A stretch of DNA of 60,423 nt from an uncultured Lachnospiraceae bacterium (GTDB lineage: Bacteria; Bacillota; Clostridia; Lachnospirales; Lachnospiraceae): assembly GCA_945949085.1 (NCBI GenBank), contig CAMFDJ010000020.1:1-60423 (forward strand). Direction: 5' to 3'. The first letter of the stretch is position 1, and each line of letters starts with the position of its first letter. Both the position numbers and the translations under genes were made by a program. This document shows, piece after piece, positions 26,306 to 34,511 of this stretch. The notes below the pieces were generated by a model. It did no database searches. It was given only the letters and a program-made list of their open reading frames with translations, and was not told where the DNA came from.

Positions 26306-26342
26306 AAGGTCAGTGGGGTAAAATTATCTGCTGACCTTTTTT
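26306..26342 (+). terminator. Terminator after the HAD/LuxR-remnant region
   Basis: AAGGTCAG at 26306-26313 pairs with CTGACCTT at 26331-26338, followed by a run of T to 26342. The loop is 17 bases. Confidence 0.75.
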
Positions 26343-26406
26343 CATTCATCAGTCACATGATCAGCAAGGTGTGTCCGGAAAGGTTCAAGCCGGAATTGTA
26401 CTTTAT

Positions 26407-26448
26407 CGGGGAATACTGCTTGACATAGCAAAGCGAAACCAAAATAAT
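26407..26448 (+). promoter_or_regulatory. Promoter motif shared with the TetR gene (copy 1)
   Basis: TTGACA at 26420-26425 and AATAAT at 26443-26448 are separated by 17 bases. The block TGCTTGACATAGCAAAGC with a preceding CGGGGAATAC is nearly identical to the one at 27979-28008 in front of the TetR gene. TGCTT and AAGC(A/G) flank the -35 as half-sites. Confidence 0.65.
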
Positions 26449-26569
26449 AGAAATGAGCTTATCATGCAACAGAAACCGGTCATGGATACGGAAAGCATGG
26501 ACATACAGGGAAGGTAAGAAAACATATCTATGGGAATGCCATATTCTCAGAGGCATAAGGAGGGATGGT

Positions 26570-27865
26570 GTGAAAGCTATCAGGAAGAATTCCATATTTG
26601 TATTCTTTATGATGATTATCTTATTGACAGGGCTGCTGGTGCTTTCGGCTAAAATCCCGCAGTCTTTCATAAAGGAAAATGTGCAGGAGTCGGCCAAGTA
26701 TTTGTGTGACGGTGAGCTTTTCGGTCAGGTGACCGATGGCGTGAGAGGTAGCCGGATTGACCGATATGCGGATTCCATACTGCTGGCGATCGCATGGCAG
26801 TACGACAGCACGCATCCCCTTCGCTCTGTCATGCGCTCCGCCTACTATTATACAGAATACCGGAATGAGAATGAAAACCTGCTTGAGGCAGTTGCCAATG
26901 ATTACGGAGCCAATCGGCAATACATGAGATATTGGCATGGTTCCATTGCCATCGTGCGTCCGCTGTTGGTTTTCTTTAGTTTGCCCGGGATCTATCTGGT
27001 TAACGGGGTCATACTGGCGGTGCTTGTGGTGTGGCTTTTGGCAATATTAATCAAAAACAGGTTATACGTACCGGCAATCGGGGTGGCGGCAGGTCTTGCT
27101 ATGACGGCATCCTGGTATGTCCCGCTCTCCCTGGAATACACATGGACGTATCTGCTGATGCTGCTGCTGTCCATCATCGGTGTCAAGCTCGCCCTTCGGG
27201 AAAATCGGAACTGCCCGGGGATTTTTTTCCTGATTGGCGGCATAGTGACAAACTACCTTGATTTCCTCACCACGGAGACGCTTACACTGACGGTCCCACT
27301 GCTACTTATTCTGTGGGTAGACATACATAGGAACGGAAATTCGTCCGGGCGTTCCCTGCTTTCTAAAGCAGGAAAGGCAGCCTTGAACTGGGGCTTTGGA
27401 TATGTCGGTATGTGGGTGATGAAATGGGTATTGGCAGCTATCGTCCTTCAGGAGAATGTGATGCCTTATATAGCGGAACATATCGGGGAAAGAATCGGAG
27501 GCGATATCGGCATCGGTCCGGGGCAGTATATCATCGGTGCTGTATGCAATAATGTGAAATGTCTGTTCCCGTTTGGATATGGAGGAGCCGGAATGTTTGC
27601 CGGTATGGTACTGCTCCTTATTGTGGCTTATGTGGGGTATGTCTACCACAAAAAGCATATCTGCCCAGAACATATCCTTTTGTATGTGCTGATAGGTCTT
27701 TTGCCTTATATCAGATATATTGTGCTTCACAATCATTCTTACCTGCACTGCTTTTTTACCTACAGAGCCCAGATGGCAACAATTCTTGCCATTGTGCTGA
27801 TACTGGAAGAACTGACAGATTGGAGGTGGTTTTCCCATGAAAATGCCGGAAAAAGAAAGCCTTGA
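26570..27865 (+). CDS. Unknown polytopic membrane protein
   Basis: 431 residues. One N-terminal membrane segment (about 8-30) is followed by an extracytoplasmic stretch of about 90 residues, then some nine or ten further hydrophobic segments. The architecture recalls GT-C glycosyltransferases or polymer flippases, but I see no diagnostic motif. The start is GTG at 26570 with AAGGAGGG immediately upstream; ATG codons further upstream lack ribosome sites. It shares a promoter block with the TetR gene 200 bases downstream, so TetR probably controls it. Function unknown. Confidence 0.6.
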   Translation: MKAIRKNSIFVFFMMIILLTGLLVLSAKIPQSFIKENVQESAKYLCDGELFGQVTDGVRGSRIDRYADSILLAIAWQYDSTHPLRSVMRSAYYYTEYRNENENLLEAVANDYGANRQYMRYWHGSIAIVRPLLVFFSLPGIYLVNGVILAVLVVWLLAILIKNRLYVPAIGVAAGLAMTASWYVPLSLEYTWTYLLMLLLSIIGVKLALRENRNCPGIFFLIGGIVTNYLDFLTTETLTLTVPLLLILWVDIHRNGNSSGRSLLSKAGKAALNWGFGYVGMWVMKWVLAAIVLQENVMPYIAEHIGERIGGDIGIGPGQYIIGAVCNNVKCLFPFGYGGAGMFAGMVLLLIVAYVGYVYHKKHICPEHILLYVLIGLLPYIRYIVLHNHSYLHCFFTYRAQMATILAIVLILEELTDWRWFSHENAGKRKP

Positions 27866-27978
27866 GCTGTCAGAAGGCGAAGGGATTTACAGTTCGGAAG
27901 CGTCATTAAAAAATAGTCCAATGAGAAAAGTTTAGCAAAAGAAAAAATAAAAGTTCCGGCTGGGAAAATTAATGTAAC

Positions 27979-28021
27979 GGGAAATACCTGCTTGACATAG
28001 TAAAGCAAAACTGTCCATAAT
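27979..28021 (+). promoter_or_regulatory. Promoter motif shared with the upstream membrane-protein gene (copy 2)
   Basis: TTGACA at 27992-27997 with CATAAT at 28016-28021 (18-base spacer). The block CGGGAAATACCTGCTTGACATAG and the following AAAGC repeat match copy 1 at 26407-26437 with a few substitutions. The TGCTT/AAGCA half-sites around the -35 box make a plausible TetR-family operator. Confidence 0.65.
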
Positions 28022-28064
28022 GTAAATGAACACTTGCTTTATTGTCGGCGAAGGAGGAATTTTA

Positions 28065-28646
28065 TTGCGCACTGTAAACGAGGAAGCCCGCAGGGCAAAA
28101 CAAATTGAGATTATGGAAACATGCTTCGACTGCTATGCACAGAACGGACTTACCGCTGTCGGTGTAAAAGCTGTTGCAAACGCCTGCGGCTGTAATGTTG
28201 CGAGCCTGTATCAGTATTTTGAGAATCTGGATGACCTGATCGTTCAGTCCACCGAATATTGTATGAGCAAGGTGGAGGATGATTTTATGGCGAAAGCTCC
28301 CACAGATGCATCGGATTTGTGGCGGTTTATCGACGAGATCCCCTACTGGACAGCCGAAAAGCACGGAAAGAAATACCGCCTGATGTATCAGGTCTATACA
28401 CACCCCAAATACAGGGAATATGGTCAGAAATTCTTTAGGGGTGTAGATGAGCGTTATACCGAATACGCAAAGAGCTTAGAGCCAAAGCTTGGTATTCCGC
28501 ACGAGAAACTGACACCTCTGATTTTTATACTGGTCAGAGCCTGCGTGCATTACGCACTGTTTGAGGATGAGTTCTATCTGAAGGCACAGATGGATGTGCT
28601 GAAGGAGACACTGGAAATGTTTATTATGAAATATAACCCGAAGTAG
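28065..28646 (+). CDS. TetR-family transcriptional regulator
   Basis: 193 residues. The HTH covers about residues 8-55, including TAVGVKAVANACGCNVASLY and then QYFENLDDL, the TetR signature. The start is TTG at 28065, chosen for the perfectly spaced AAGGAGG; the in-frame ATG at 28026 has no ribosome site. The ligand domain follows. The stop codon TAG is the first part of a palindromic repeat at 28644. It likely represses itself and the membrane-protein gene upstream, since both have the same promoter block. Confidence 0.9.
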   Translation: MRTVNEEARRAKQIEIMETCFDCYAQNGLTAVGVKAVANACGCNVASLYQYFENLDDLIVQSTEYCMSKVEDDFMAKAPTDASDLWRFIDEIPYWTAEKHGKKYRLMYQVYTHPKYREYGQKFFRGVDERYTEYAKSLEPKLGIPHEKLTPLIFILVRACVHYALFEDEFYLKAQMDVLKETLEMFIMKYNPK

Positions 28647-28731
28647 GGACGTTCCTTTTGCCACGTTTGGTGACAAAGGGACACTCATGGTGACAGAGGG
28701 ACACTCTTGGTGACAAAAGAAACGTCCCCTA
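28644..28731 (+). repeat. Palindromic element with internal 20-base tandem repeats
   Basis: Terminal inverted repeats of 21-22 bases at 28644-28664 and 28710-28731 match except for two substitutions and one extra base. The interior holds GGTGACA-type units beginning at 28669, 28689 and 28709, exactly 20 bases apart. The left end overlaps the TAG stop of the TetR gene. No coding capacity. It is MITE- or REP-like, and the RNA would fold into a long hairpin that might also terminate transcription. Confidence 0.8.
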
Positions 28732-28752
28732 ATAATCGAAAGGAGCAAATAT

Positions 28753-29817
28753 ATGCCAAACAAAGCAAAAGGTTACATTGCCATCCCCTCTATCCTGAAG
28801 GTGGAAGCGGGGGTGCTGGATCATATCGGAGATTTTTTGAAAAATGCAGATCTGAAAAAGGTAGTCATTTTCTTCGGAAACGGACTGATTGACATGTTTG
28901 GGAGCAGAGTGATGGAATCCCTGCGGGTAGCCGGAGTGGAGGTGCTGGAGTATCAGGAGCTTGACACGGTATGCCTTCCGGACATCACTGCGCTTGCTTT
29001 TTCTATGCCCTCAGAGGCGCAGGCTGTCATCGGCCTTGGTGGAGGAAAGGTGATCGATGCCGCCAAATATTGCGGATTTCTGCAGAAGCTTCCCTTTATC
29101 AGCGTCCCGACATCTGCCTCCAGCGACGGCTTTTCCTCAGCCAGTGCTTCACTGATCGTAAACGGTCACCGCAAGTCTGTGCCGGCAAAGATGGCGTATG
29201 GCATTTTAGTGGATACGCAGGTCATCAGCAGCGCACCGGAGAAGTTCCTTTATTCCGGAATCGGCGATATGGTTTCCAAGATCACAGCCCTTTACGACTG
29301 GCAGTTTGAGGAGGATCACGGCTATGGCGAGGTGAATGATTTTGCCATGATGGTGGCAAAGAAGGCGGTGAACAGTTTTGTCAGGACACCGTATGAGTCG
29401 ATCAGTGAGCCGTTGTTTTTAAAGGAACTGCTGGATTCTCTGGCAATGAGCGGAATTGCAAATGAGATTGCCGGCTCCAGCGCACCCACCAGCGGAAGCG
29501 AGCACTTGATTTCGCATGCTTTGGATAAGCTCTTGGAGCAGCCCCAGCTCCACGGCATACAGGTCGGAATTGCAACATACCTGATGGCAGTTGTGCAAAA
29601 CCACCGCTATCAGAGAATAGATACGGTTTTTACAAAGACCGGTTTCTGGGAGTATGTGAAGACCCTGGGGCTGGATGCGCAGGATTTCTACCGTGCGATT
29701 GATATGGCTCCCTCCATCAAGCCGTTTCGCCACACGTATCTGCATGAGGAATACTATCGCAATATCGCCAAAGATCTTTTGACCACGGATGAGAAACTTA
29801 AGGCAATTTGGAAGTAA
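28753..29817 (+). CDS. Glycerol-1-phosphate dehydrogenase-like protein (AraM/EgsA family)
   Basis: 354 residues. A member of the iron/zinc alcohol dehydrogenase superfamily closest to sn-glycerol-1-phosphate dehydrogenases, which reduce dihydroxyacetone phosphate. GLGGGKVIDAAK near residue 95 binds NAD(P)H, VPTSASSDGFSSASASL near 118 is the group signature, and the metal ligands are Asp in GIGDMVSK near 172, His in SEHLISHALD near 253 and His in LHGIQVG near 270. AAAGGAG precedes the ATG. In Bacillus AraM makes G1P for unusual lipids. Its substrate here is inferred. Confidence 0.87.
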   Translation: MPNKAKGYIAIPSILKVEAGVLDHIGDFLKNADLKKVVIFFGNGLIDMFGSRVMESLRVAGVEVLEYQELDTVCLPDITALAFSMPSEAQAVIGLGGGKVIDAAKYCGFLQKLPFISVPTSASSDGFSSASASLIVNGHRKSVPAKMAYGILVDTQVISSAPEKFLYSGIGDMVSKITALYDWQFEEDHGYGEVNDFAMMVAKKAVNSFVRTPYESISEPLFLKELLDSLAMSGIANEIAGSSAPTSGSEHLISHALDKLLEQPQLHGIQVGIATYLMAVVQNHRYQRIDTVFTKTGFWEYVKTLGLDAQDFYRAIDMAPSIKPFRHTYLHEEYYRNIAKDLLTTDEKLKAIWK

Positions 29818-29829
29818 ATAAAGTATCAT

Positions 29830-29893
29830 AAATCCTTTTTCTTATGTTTGCCGGATGCGTCCGTTGCATATAGTGTAAGAAAAAGGATTTTTT
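29830..29893. terminator. Bidirectional terminator whose right arm holds the next ribosome site
   Basis: A perfect 15-base stem: 29830-29844 with 29876-29890, then T to 29893. The loop is 31 bases. AAAAGGA inside the right arm is the only ribosome site for the LysM-GH18 gene starting at 29895. Confidence 0.85.
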
Positions 29894-29894
29894 G

Positions 29895-31055
29895 ATGCAA
29901 ATATATGTCGTGAAGGCCGGTGATACGATAGATGAGATTGCGCTGCGGCAAGATGTCCCGGTAGAGTCTATTATTTATAATAATCAACTGGAATATCCGT
30001 ATGCGCTGGTGGTTGGGCAGGCGCTGCTTTTGCCGGGGAGTGCTGATACGGGGCAGCAGGATACTGTCCGGGAAAACCCAAAACGCCTTGTGGAGGTAAA
30101 CGGATACGCTTATCCCTTTATCAGGACTGAAATATTGGAGCAGACGCTCCCCTATCTGACCGAGGTATCTGTTTTTTCTTATGGCTTTACGGAAGAGGGG
30201 GAGTTGATCGAGCCTGAGATTTCGGATGCACTTTTGCTGGAGACGGCGATCAATTTTCAGACCGCACCGATTCTGACGTTGACACCGTTTGGGGCAGACG
30301 GACAGTTTAATAATTATCTGATCCACAGAATCGTGACGGATCCGGTTGCACAAAACCATCTGATTGAGAATCTGCTTAACACAGTCAGACAAAAGCAGTT
30401 TGAAGGTGTGGATATTGATTTTGAATACATACTCGCAGAGGATAGAATTGCATTTGCAGAGTTTGTTGCGAATGTGAGAAATGCCATGAGCCCGGAGGGC
30501 TATAGCACGTCTGTGGCGCTGGCACCGAAGATAAGTGACGATCAGCCGGGACTGTTGTATGGCGGAAAGGATTATGCACTATTGGGGGAGGCGGCAGATA
30601 AGGTACTGCTGATGACCTATGAATGGGGCTATACCTATGGACCACCGATGGCAGTCGCACCGATCCATAAGGTGGAGGAGGTTGTGCAGTATGCCCTGAC
30701 AAGGATTCCTGCCGAAAAAATCAATATGGGAATTCCGAATTACGGGTATGACTGGCCTCTGCCCTATGAGCGGGGTGTGACAAAGGCGAGGACGCTGGGT
30801 AATGTGGAGGCGGTCAGACTGGCTATCGACAAGCAGGCAGAGATCATGTTCGATCAGACGGCCATGTCTCCTTACTTTCATTATGAAGAAAACGGCATCC
30901 TGCACGAAGTGTGGTTTGAGGATGTGCGCAGCCTGCAGGCAAAATTCGGACTGGTGCTAAATTACCGGCTGCGGGGCATGGGATACTGGCAGATCATGAG
31001 CCTGTTCCGGGCGAACTGGCTGCTTCTTTCGGACACCTTTTGGATTGCTAAATAA
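29895..31055 (+). CDS. LysM-GH18 glycoside hydrolase (SleL/YaaH-like)
   Basis: 386 residues. One LysM peptidoglycan-binding repeat (residues 1-48, QIYVVKAGDTIDEIAL) is followed by a GH18 barrel. The catalytic DxDxE appears as GVDIDFEY near 169-176. Members such as SleL and YaaH act as N-acetylglucosaminidases on spore cortex peptidoglycan. No signal peptide is seen, in keeping with spore proteins that are deposited from the mother cell. The ATG at 29895 uses the AAAGGA within the upstream terminator. This suggests the organism carries sporulation functions. Confidence 0.9.
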   Translation: MQIYVVKAGDTIDEIALRQDVPVESIIYNNQLEYPYALVVGQALLLPGSADTGQQDTVRENPKRLVEVNGYAYPFIRTEILEQTLPYLTEVSVFSYGFTEEGELIEPEISDALLLETAINFQTAPILTLTPFGADGQFNNYLIHRIVTDPVAQNHLIENLLNTVRQKQFEGVDIDFEYILAEDRIAFAEFVANVRNAMSPEGYSTSVALAPKISDDQPGLLYGGKDYALLGEAADKVLLMTYEWGYTYGPPMAVAPIHKVEEVVQYALTRIPAEKINMGIPNYGYDWPLPYERGVTKARTLGNVEAVRLAIDKQAEIMFDQTAMSPYFHYEENGILHEVWFEDVRSLQAKFGLVLNYRLRGMGYWQIMSLFRANWLLLSDTFWIAK

Positions 31056-31262
31056 GAAAATAAAGTCATGCAATGAAATATGGCAATGAAGTAAGATAAA
31101 GACATGCGGGATCAGGCAACAAAAATGTATGCAAAAGAAAACATAAAAATAAAGGGAAAATATGGAAGCGCTGAAAAAAGATGCTATAATAGTATGAAAT
31201 AATAAAATAGCAGAGATACTTTGGAATAAGAGCAAAATAATTTGCGAAAGAAAGGAAAAAAG

Positions 31263-32255
31263 ATGAAGATATTATTTTATGACACGAAAAAATACGATAA
31301 AGAATCTTTTGATGCGGCGCTTTCTGCGTTTCCGGAGATTGAAATCCACTATTTGGATACGGATCTGTCACCGAATACTGCCAGACTTGCAAAGGGATAT
31401 GATGCAATCTGCGCTTTTGTCAGCTCAGATGTAGGAGGAGAGGTCGTCAGTGTTCTGGCTAAGGCCGGCATCAAACTGATCTTGATGCGCTGCGCCGGCT
31501 TTAACAATGTGGATCTGGCGGCCTGTGAGAAGGAAGGCATTACGGTATTGCGTGTGCCGGGCTATTCACCGGAGGCGGTGGCAGAACATGCCATGTGTCT
31601 GGCACTTGCAGTAAACAGGCATGTACACAAAGGATATATCAAGGTGCGTGAGAATAATTTCAGTCTGGTGGGACTGACAGGTATTAATTTTCACGGAAAG
31701 GTCGCAGGTATTGTGGGAACCGGTAAGATCGGCGCTGCAATGTGCAGAATCTGCCATGGCTTTGGAATGAAGGTCATTGCCTATGATATTTACCGGAATC
31801 CTGATCTGGATTTTGTGGAGTATGTAGATTTTGACACGCTCCTGCAGACGAGTGATCTGATCTCTTTGCACTGCCCGCTGACAGAGGACAACTATCATCT
31901 GATCTGTAAAGATACCATTGAAAAGATGAAGGATAATGTGGTGCTGGTAAATACTTCCAGGGGAGCCCTGATCAAGACAGAAGATCTGATCTGGGGAATC
32001 CGCAATATGAAATTTTTCGGCGTCGGACTGGATGTGTATGAGGAAGAGACAAACAATGTGTTTGAGAACCGCGAGGATGATATTCTGGAGACTTCTGTCA
32101 CTTCCAGACTTTTATCCTTCCCGAATGTCATTGTGACATCACATCAGGGATTTTTGACAAAAGAGGCTCTGGCAGCCATCAGTGAAGTGACACTGCAAAA
32201 TGCCATGGATTTTCAGAACCATGATCTGAAAAAGGTCAATATTGTAAAAGAATAA
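31263..32255 (+). CDS. ldhA: D-lactate dehydrogenase (D-2-hydroxyacid dehydrogenase)
   Basis: 330 residues. Reduces pyruvate to D-lactate with NADH. The Rossmann loop is GIVGTGKIG near residue 148, the substrate Arg lies in NTSRGAL near 230, the Glu in DVYEEE near 259 and the catalytic His in TSHQGFL near 291. The N-terminal catalytic part (MKILFYDTKKYD) is typical of fermentative D-LDH. GAAAGGAAAA precedes the ATG. A TATAAT at 31185-31190 lies about 70 bases upstream without a clear -35. The 207-base gap before it is A-rich and holds nothing else I can name. Confidence 0.93.
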   Translation: MKILFYDTKKYDKESFDAALSAFPEIEIHYLDTDLSPNTARLAKGYDAICAFVSSDVGGEVVSVLAKAGIKLILMRCAGFNNVDLAACEKEGITVLRVPGYSPEAVAEHAMCLALAVNRHVHKGYIKVRENNFSLVGLTGINFHGKVAGIVGTGKIGAAMCRICHGFGMKVIAYDIYRNPDLDFVEYVDFDTLLQTSDLISLHCPLTEDNYHLICKDTIEKMKDNVVLVNTSRGALIKTEDLIWGIRNMKFFGVGLDVYEEETNNVFENREDDILETSVTSRLLSFPNVIVTSHQGFLTKEALAAISEVTLQNAMDFQNHDLKKVNIVKE

Positions 32256-32288
32256 ACGTATCACAGAAAACAGGGAAAATGAGATGCT

Positions 32289-33314
32289 ATGCAAAAAAGA
32301 AAGAAAATAGCGATTGGCGTTGGTGCGGCTGTTCTTTTTATGATTCTGAGTTGCACTGCCATCGGGATACACATTTGGCGTCAGCCGTCCACACAGGTCG
32401 CCCTTCTGCTGTGGGATGGTATGGCAAAGGATGGTCTTGTGCAGAATATGTTGTCTATGCGGCAGGATCCTTCGTACCTTGCCGTATGTAGCAGCAATCT
32501 TAGCATGGAGATGCCACTGGTGGGTGAAAAGGAAGTGTCACTTGCGGGACAGATAGATGAGACGGGGCTGAAGTTCCGGCTTACAGATTATCCGGAAGTA
32601 GTCTGTTTGTATGATTTTCGGGATGCGGATAAGCAGGGGAGTATTGTGAAGATTCTCGGAAAAGAAAATACAAAAAAGATAGATGGGTGCCTTTCCATGA
32701 TTGCAGGCGATATGCATGAGGAAAGAGAGGAGGATGCCGGAGCTTACGATTTCAATCAGTCTACAGATTATGACGCAGACAGGGCGAATCATGCAGATAA
32801 TCTCTTTCAATGGATTTTTATGTCGAGGGAGGTGCTCTCGGATTTACAGATCACGCAGGCGATACCGGAGACCTTTTATGTGGATGGAAGAGAGGAAGTG
32901 CTGCAGGGGATTACAGTGACTCTTTCAAAGGAGGATTGCAACCGGTTGCGGAAGCGCTACTCAGAAATAGCGGAAGCAGATGAGCAGGAAGCAGCAGGGA
33001 GGGAAAGCACAGCACTATCTGAATTAAGCCGGATGATTTCCGGCGAGACAGTGCGGATTACCCTGTATCATCAAGAGAAGCATTTGGCAGCGTTGCAGGT
33101 ATCCGATAATGAGCAGACGTTGCTCGCACTGCAGGAGACGCAGGATGGCTTTCCAAAGTTCCTATTGCATGAACAGCAACTGGGCGACGACATGACGATT
33201 TCCATGGAGATCTGCTATCTTCCCAAAGAACTGGCAGATGCCTTCCCTGAGGCAACGGTTGATCTTGGAGCATTTGACTTTGGACAGCTGATGGGAGGGA
33301 TGATTCTGCGATAG
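32289..33314 (+). CDS. Unknown membrane-anchored or lipoprotein-like protein
   Basis: 341 residues. Residues 7-28 form a hydrophobic signal; Cys22 in MILSCTAIG could be a lipobox cysteine, though it also fits a simple anchor. The remainder is hydrophilic and probably extracytoplasmic. I do not recognise the family. The ribosome site (GGGAAAATGAG) is weak. It follows D-lactate dehydrogenase after 33 bases and precedes a DUF3783 gene by 109. No base-composition anomaly. Function unknown. Confidence 0.6.
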   Translation: MQKRKKIAIGVGAAVLFMILSCTAIGIHIWRQPSTQVALLLWDGMAKDGLVQNMLSMRQDPSYLAVCSSNLSMEMPLVGEKEVSLAGQIDETGLKFRLTDYPEVVCLYDFRDADKQGSIVKILGKENTKKIDGCLSMIAGDMHEEREEDAGAYDFNQSTDYDADRANHADNLFQWIFMSREVLSDLQITQAIPETFYVDGREEVLQGITVTLSKEDCNRLRKRYSEIAEADEQEAAGRESTALSELSRMISGETVRITLYHQEKHLAALQVSDNEQTLLALQETQDGFPKFLLHEQQLGDDMTISMEICYLPKELADAFPEATVDLGAFDFGQLMGGMILR

Positions 33315-33423
33315 CAGCTACACGGATATTGCAGAAAAGGCAGAAAGCATATAAGGGGAACAGAGATCAGAAATACAGACCAAAGGTCAGAAAGAAACAT
33401 ACATCGGAAAAAGGGAGAAGTTT

Positions 33424-33807
33424 ATGACAGAGTTTCCAAAGGGAGTTCTTCTGTTTGGTATGCAGCAGGAGAAAAAGAAAAGTATTATGCGGCTGTGCAG
33501 GCAGCTGCATATCCCTGTCACAGTGGTGCCATGCGGGAGATATCTGCAACCACTGGGGGTACTTGCCGGCGTGCCTATGATGCAGGAAAAACATATATTT
33601 TACGAGGGAGAAGTACTGCCGCAGGAAATGATGGTGCTGTGCGGATTCTCCGGGGATGAACTGGATACATTTCTGGATACTTACAGGCAGAGCCGGATTG
33701 CGCCTGTAGCCTATAAAGCGGTACTTACAGTTGTGAATATGAGCTGGACACCGCTGGTACTTTTTGAGGAGCTACAGAAAGAGCATGCGCAGATGTCAGA
33801 CCGGTAA
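33424..33807 (+). CDS. DUF3783-family protein
   Basis: 127 residues. The central stretch (EMMVLCGFSGDELDTFLDTY) and the closing TPLVLFEELQKEH resemble DUF3783 proteins, which are uncharacterised cytosolic proteins of clostridia. GGGAGAAG is placed nine bases before the ATG. A perfect bidirectional terminator follows and also ends the convergent acidic-protein gene. Confidence 0.65.
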   Translation: MTEFPKGVLLFGMQQEKKKSIMRLCRQLHIPVTVVPCGRYLQPLGVLAGVPMMQEKHIFYEGEVLPQEMMVLCGFSGDELDTFLDTYRQSRIAPVAYKAVLTVVNMSWTPLVLFEELQKEHAQMSDR

Positions 33808-33819
33808 GAAAAGATGATA

Positions 33820-33857
33820 AAAATAGTTCAGACTCATTGCTGAGTCTGAACTATTTT
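33820..33857. terminator. Bidirectional terminator between convergent genes
   Basis: A perfect 17-base stem, 33820-33836 with 33841-33857, loop TTGC. A-rich and T-rich ends serve both strands. The right arm overlaps the stop codon (33856-33858) of the minus-strand gene. Confidence 0.93.
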
Positions 33858-34257
33858 AAAGTTCGTCAGTTTCAGTTTCAAGTTCGTCAGTTTCAAGTTC
33901 GTCTTCTTCATCAAAGAATTCTTCGATGGTTTCCGTCTTTTCGGTTTCTGTTTCCGGTGCATGATCTGTCGGAGCAGCTTCTTTTGTGTCTTCATCTGCC
34001 GGAACATCTTCTTTTGCAACCTCTTCTTCTTTTGCAGCTTCTTCTGATTTGGCATTGTCAAGATTCAGAGAGACATAGCTGCGTGTCGCTTTTTTTTCAT
34101 CTGTTTCTTCGTCATCAAAATCATCGAAATCATCAAAGTCGAAATCGTCATCATCAAATCTGTCAGCATCTGTCTTTTTGAAATAAAGATATGCGCCGAC
34201 TGCTGCACCGACTGCGGCAGCGCCCAGCAAAAGTAATCCATTGTGTTTTTTTGCCAT
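33856..34257 (-). CDS. Small acidic membrane-anchored protein
   Basis: 133 residues. An N-terminal glycine/alanine-rich membrane helix (LLLLGAAAVGAAVGAYLYF, about residues 8-26) is followed by a highly acidic, low-complexity tail: an Asp/Phe-rich stretch (about 32-52) and Glu-rich segments ending with repeats of the type ETDEL. The start at 34257 is set by GAAAGGAG upstream. The 3' end contains short in-frame DNA repeats (AGTTCGTC), which may vary in number between strains. Resembles uncharacterised tail-anchored acidic proteins of clostridia. Function unknown. Confidence 0.7.
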   Translation of the reverse strand: MAKKHNGLLLLGAAAVGAAVGAYLYFKKTDADRFDDDDFDFDDFDDFDDEETDEKKATRSYVSLNLDNAKSEEAAKEEEVAKEDVPADEDTKEAAPTDHAPETETEKTETIEEFFDEEDELETDELETETDEL

Positions 34258-34419
34258 AATGAAACTCCTTTCAATAACCCTTTCATCTATTTTAAAATAA
34301 AAGCAGAAAGAAAACAAGTCATTTATAAGAAGTTTATAGTTGTTTATGTTTGTTTTATGAAGAGGCATAGGATGAGGTGTTGAAAGGAAATTCTGAAGGG
34401 AATTCTTACAGATGGCATG

Positions 34420-34448
34420 TTGCGCAGGGACCATATCTATGGTAGTAT
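34420..34448 (+). promoter_or_regulatory. Promoter of the second TetR gene with a dyad in the spacer
   Basis: TTGCGC at 34420-34425, 17-base spacer, TAGTAT at 34443-34448. CCATATCTATGG at 34431-34442 (arms CCATA/TATGG) fills the spacer and would be a suitable autoregulatory operator. Confidence 0.6.
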
Positions 34449-34511
34449 GAAGAGAAGAAACACATTATCTTGTGGTTGGAGAAATACAAGTGACCGGTGC
34501 AAGGGGTAAGA

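Noticed and set aside
28669..28715. Three 20-base repeats considered as a CRISPR start
   Set aside because: The units are directly abutting with no spacers and lie inside a palindromic element; no cas genes are near.
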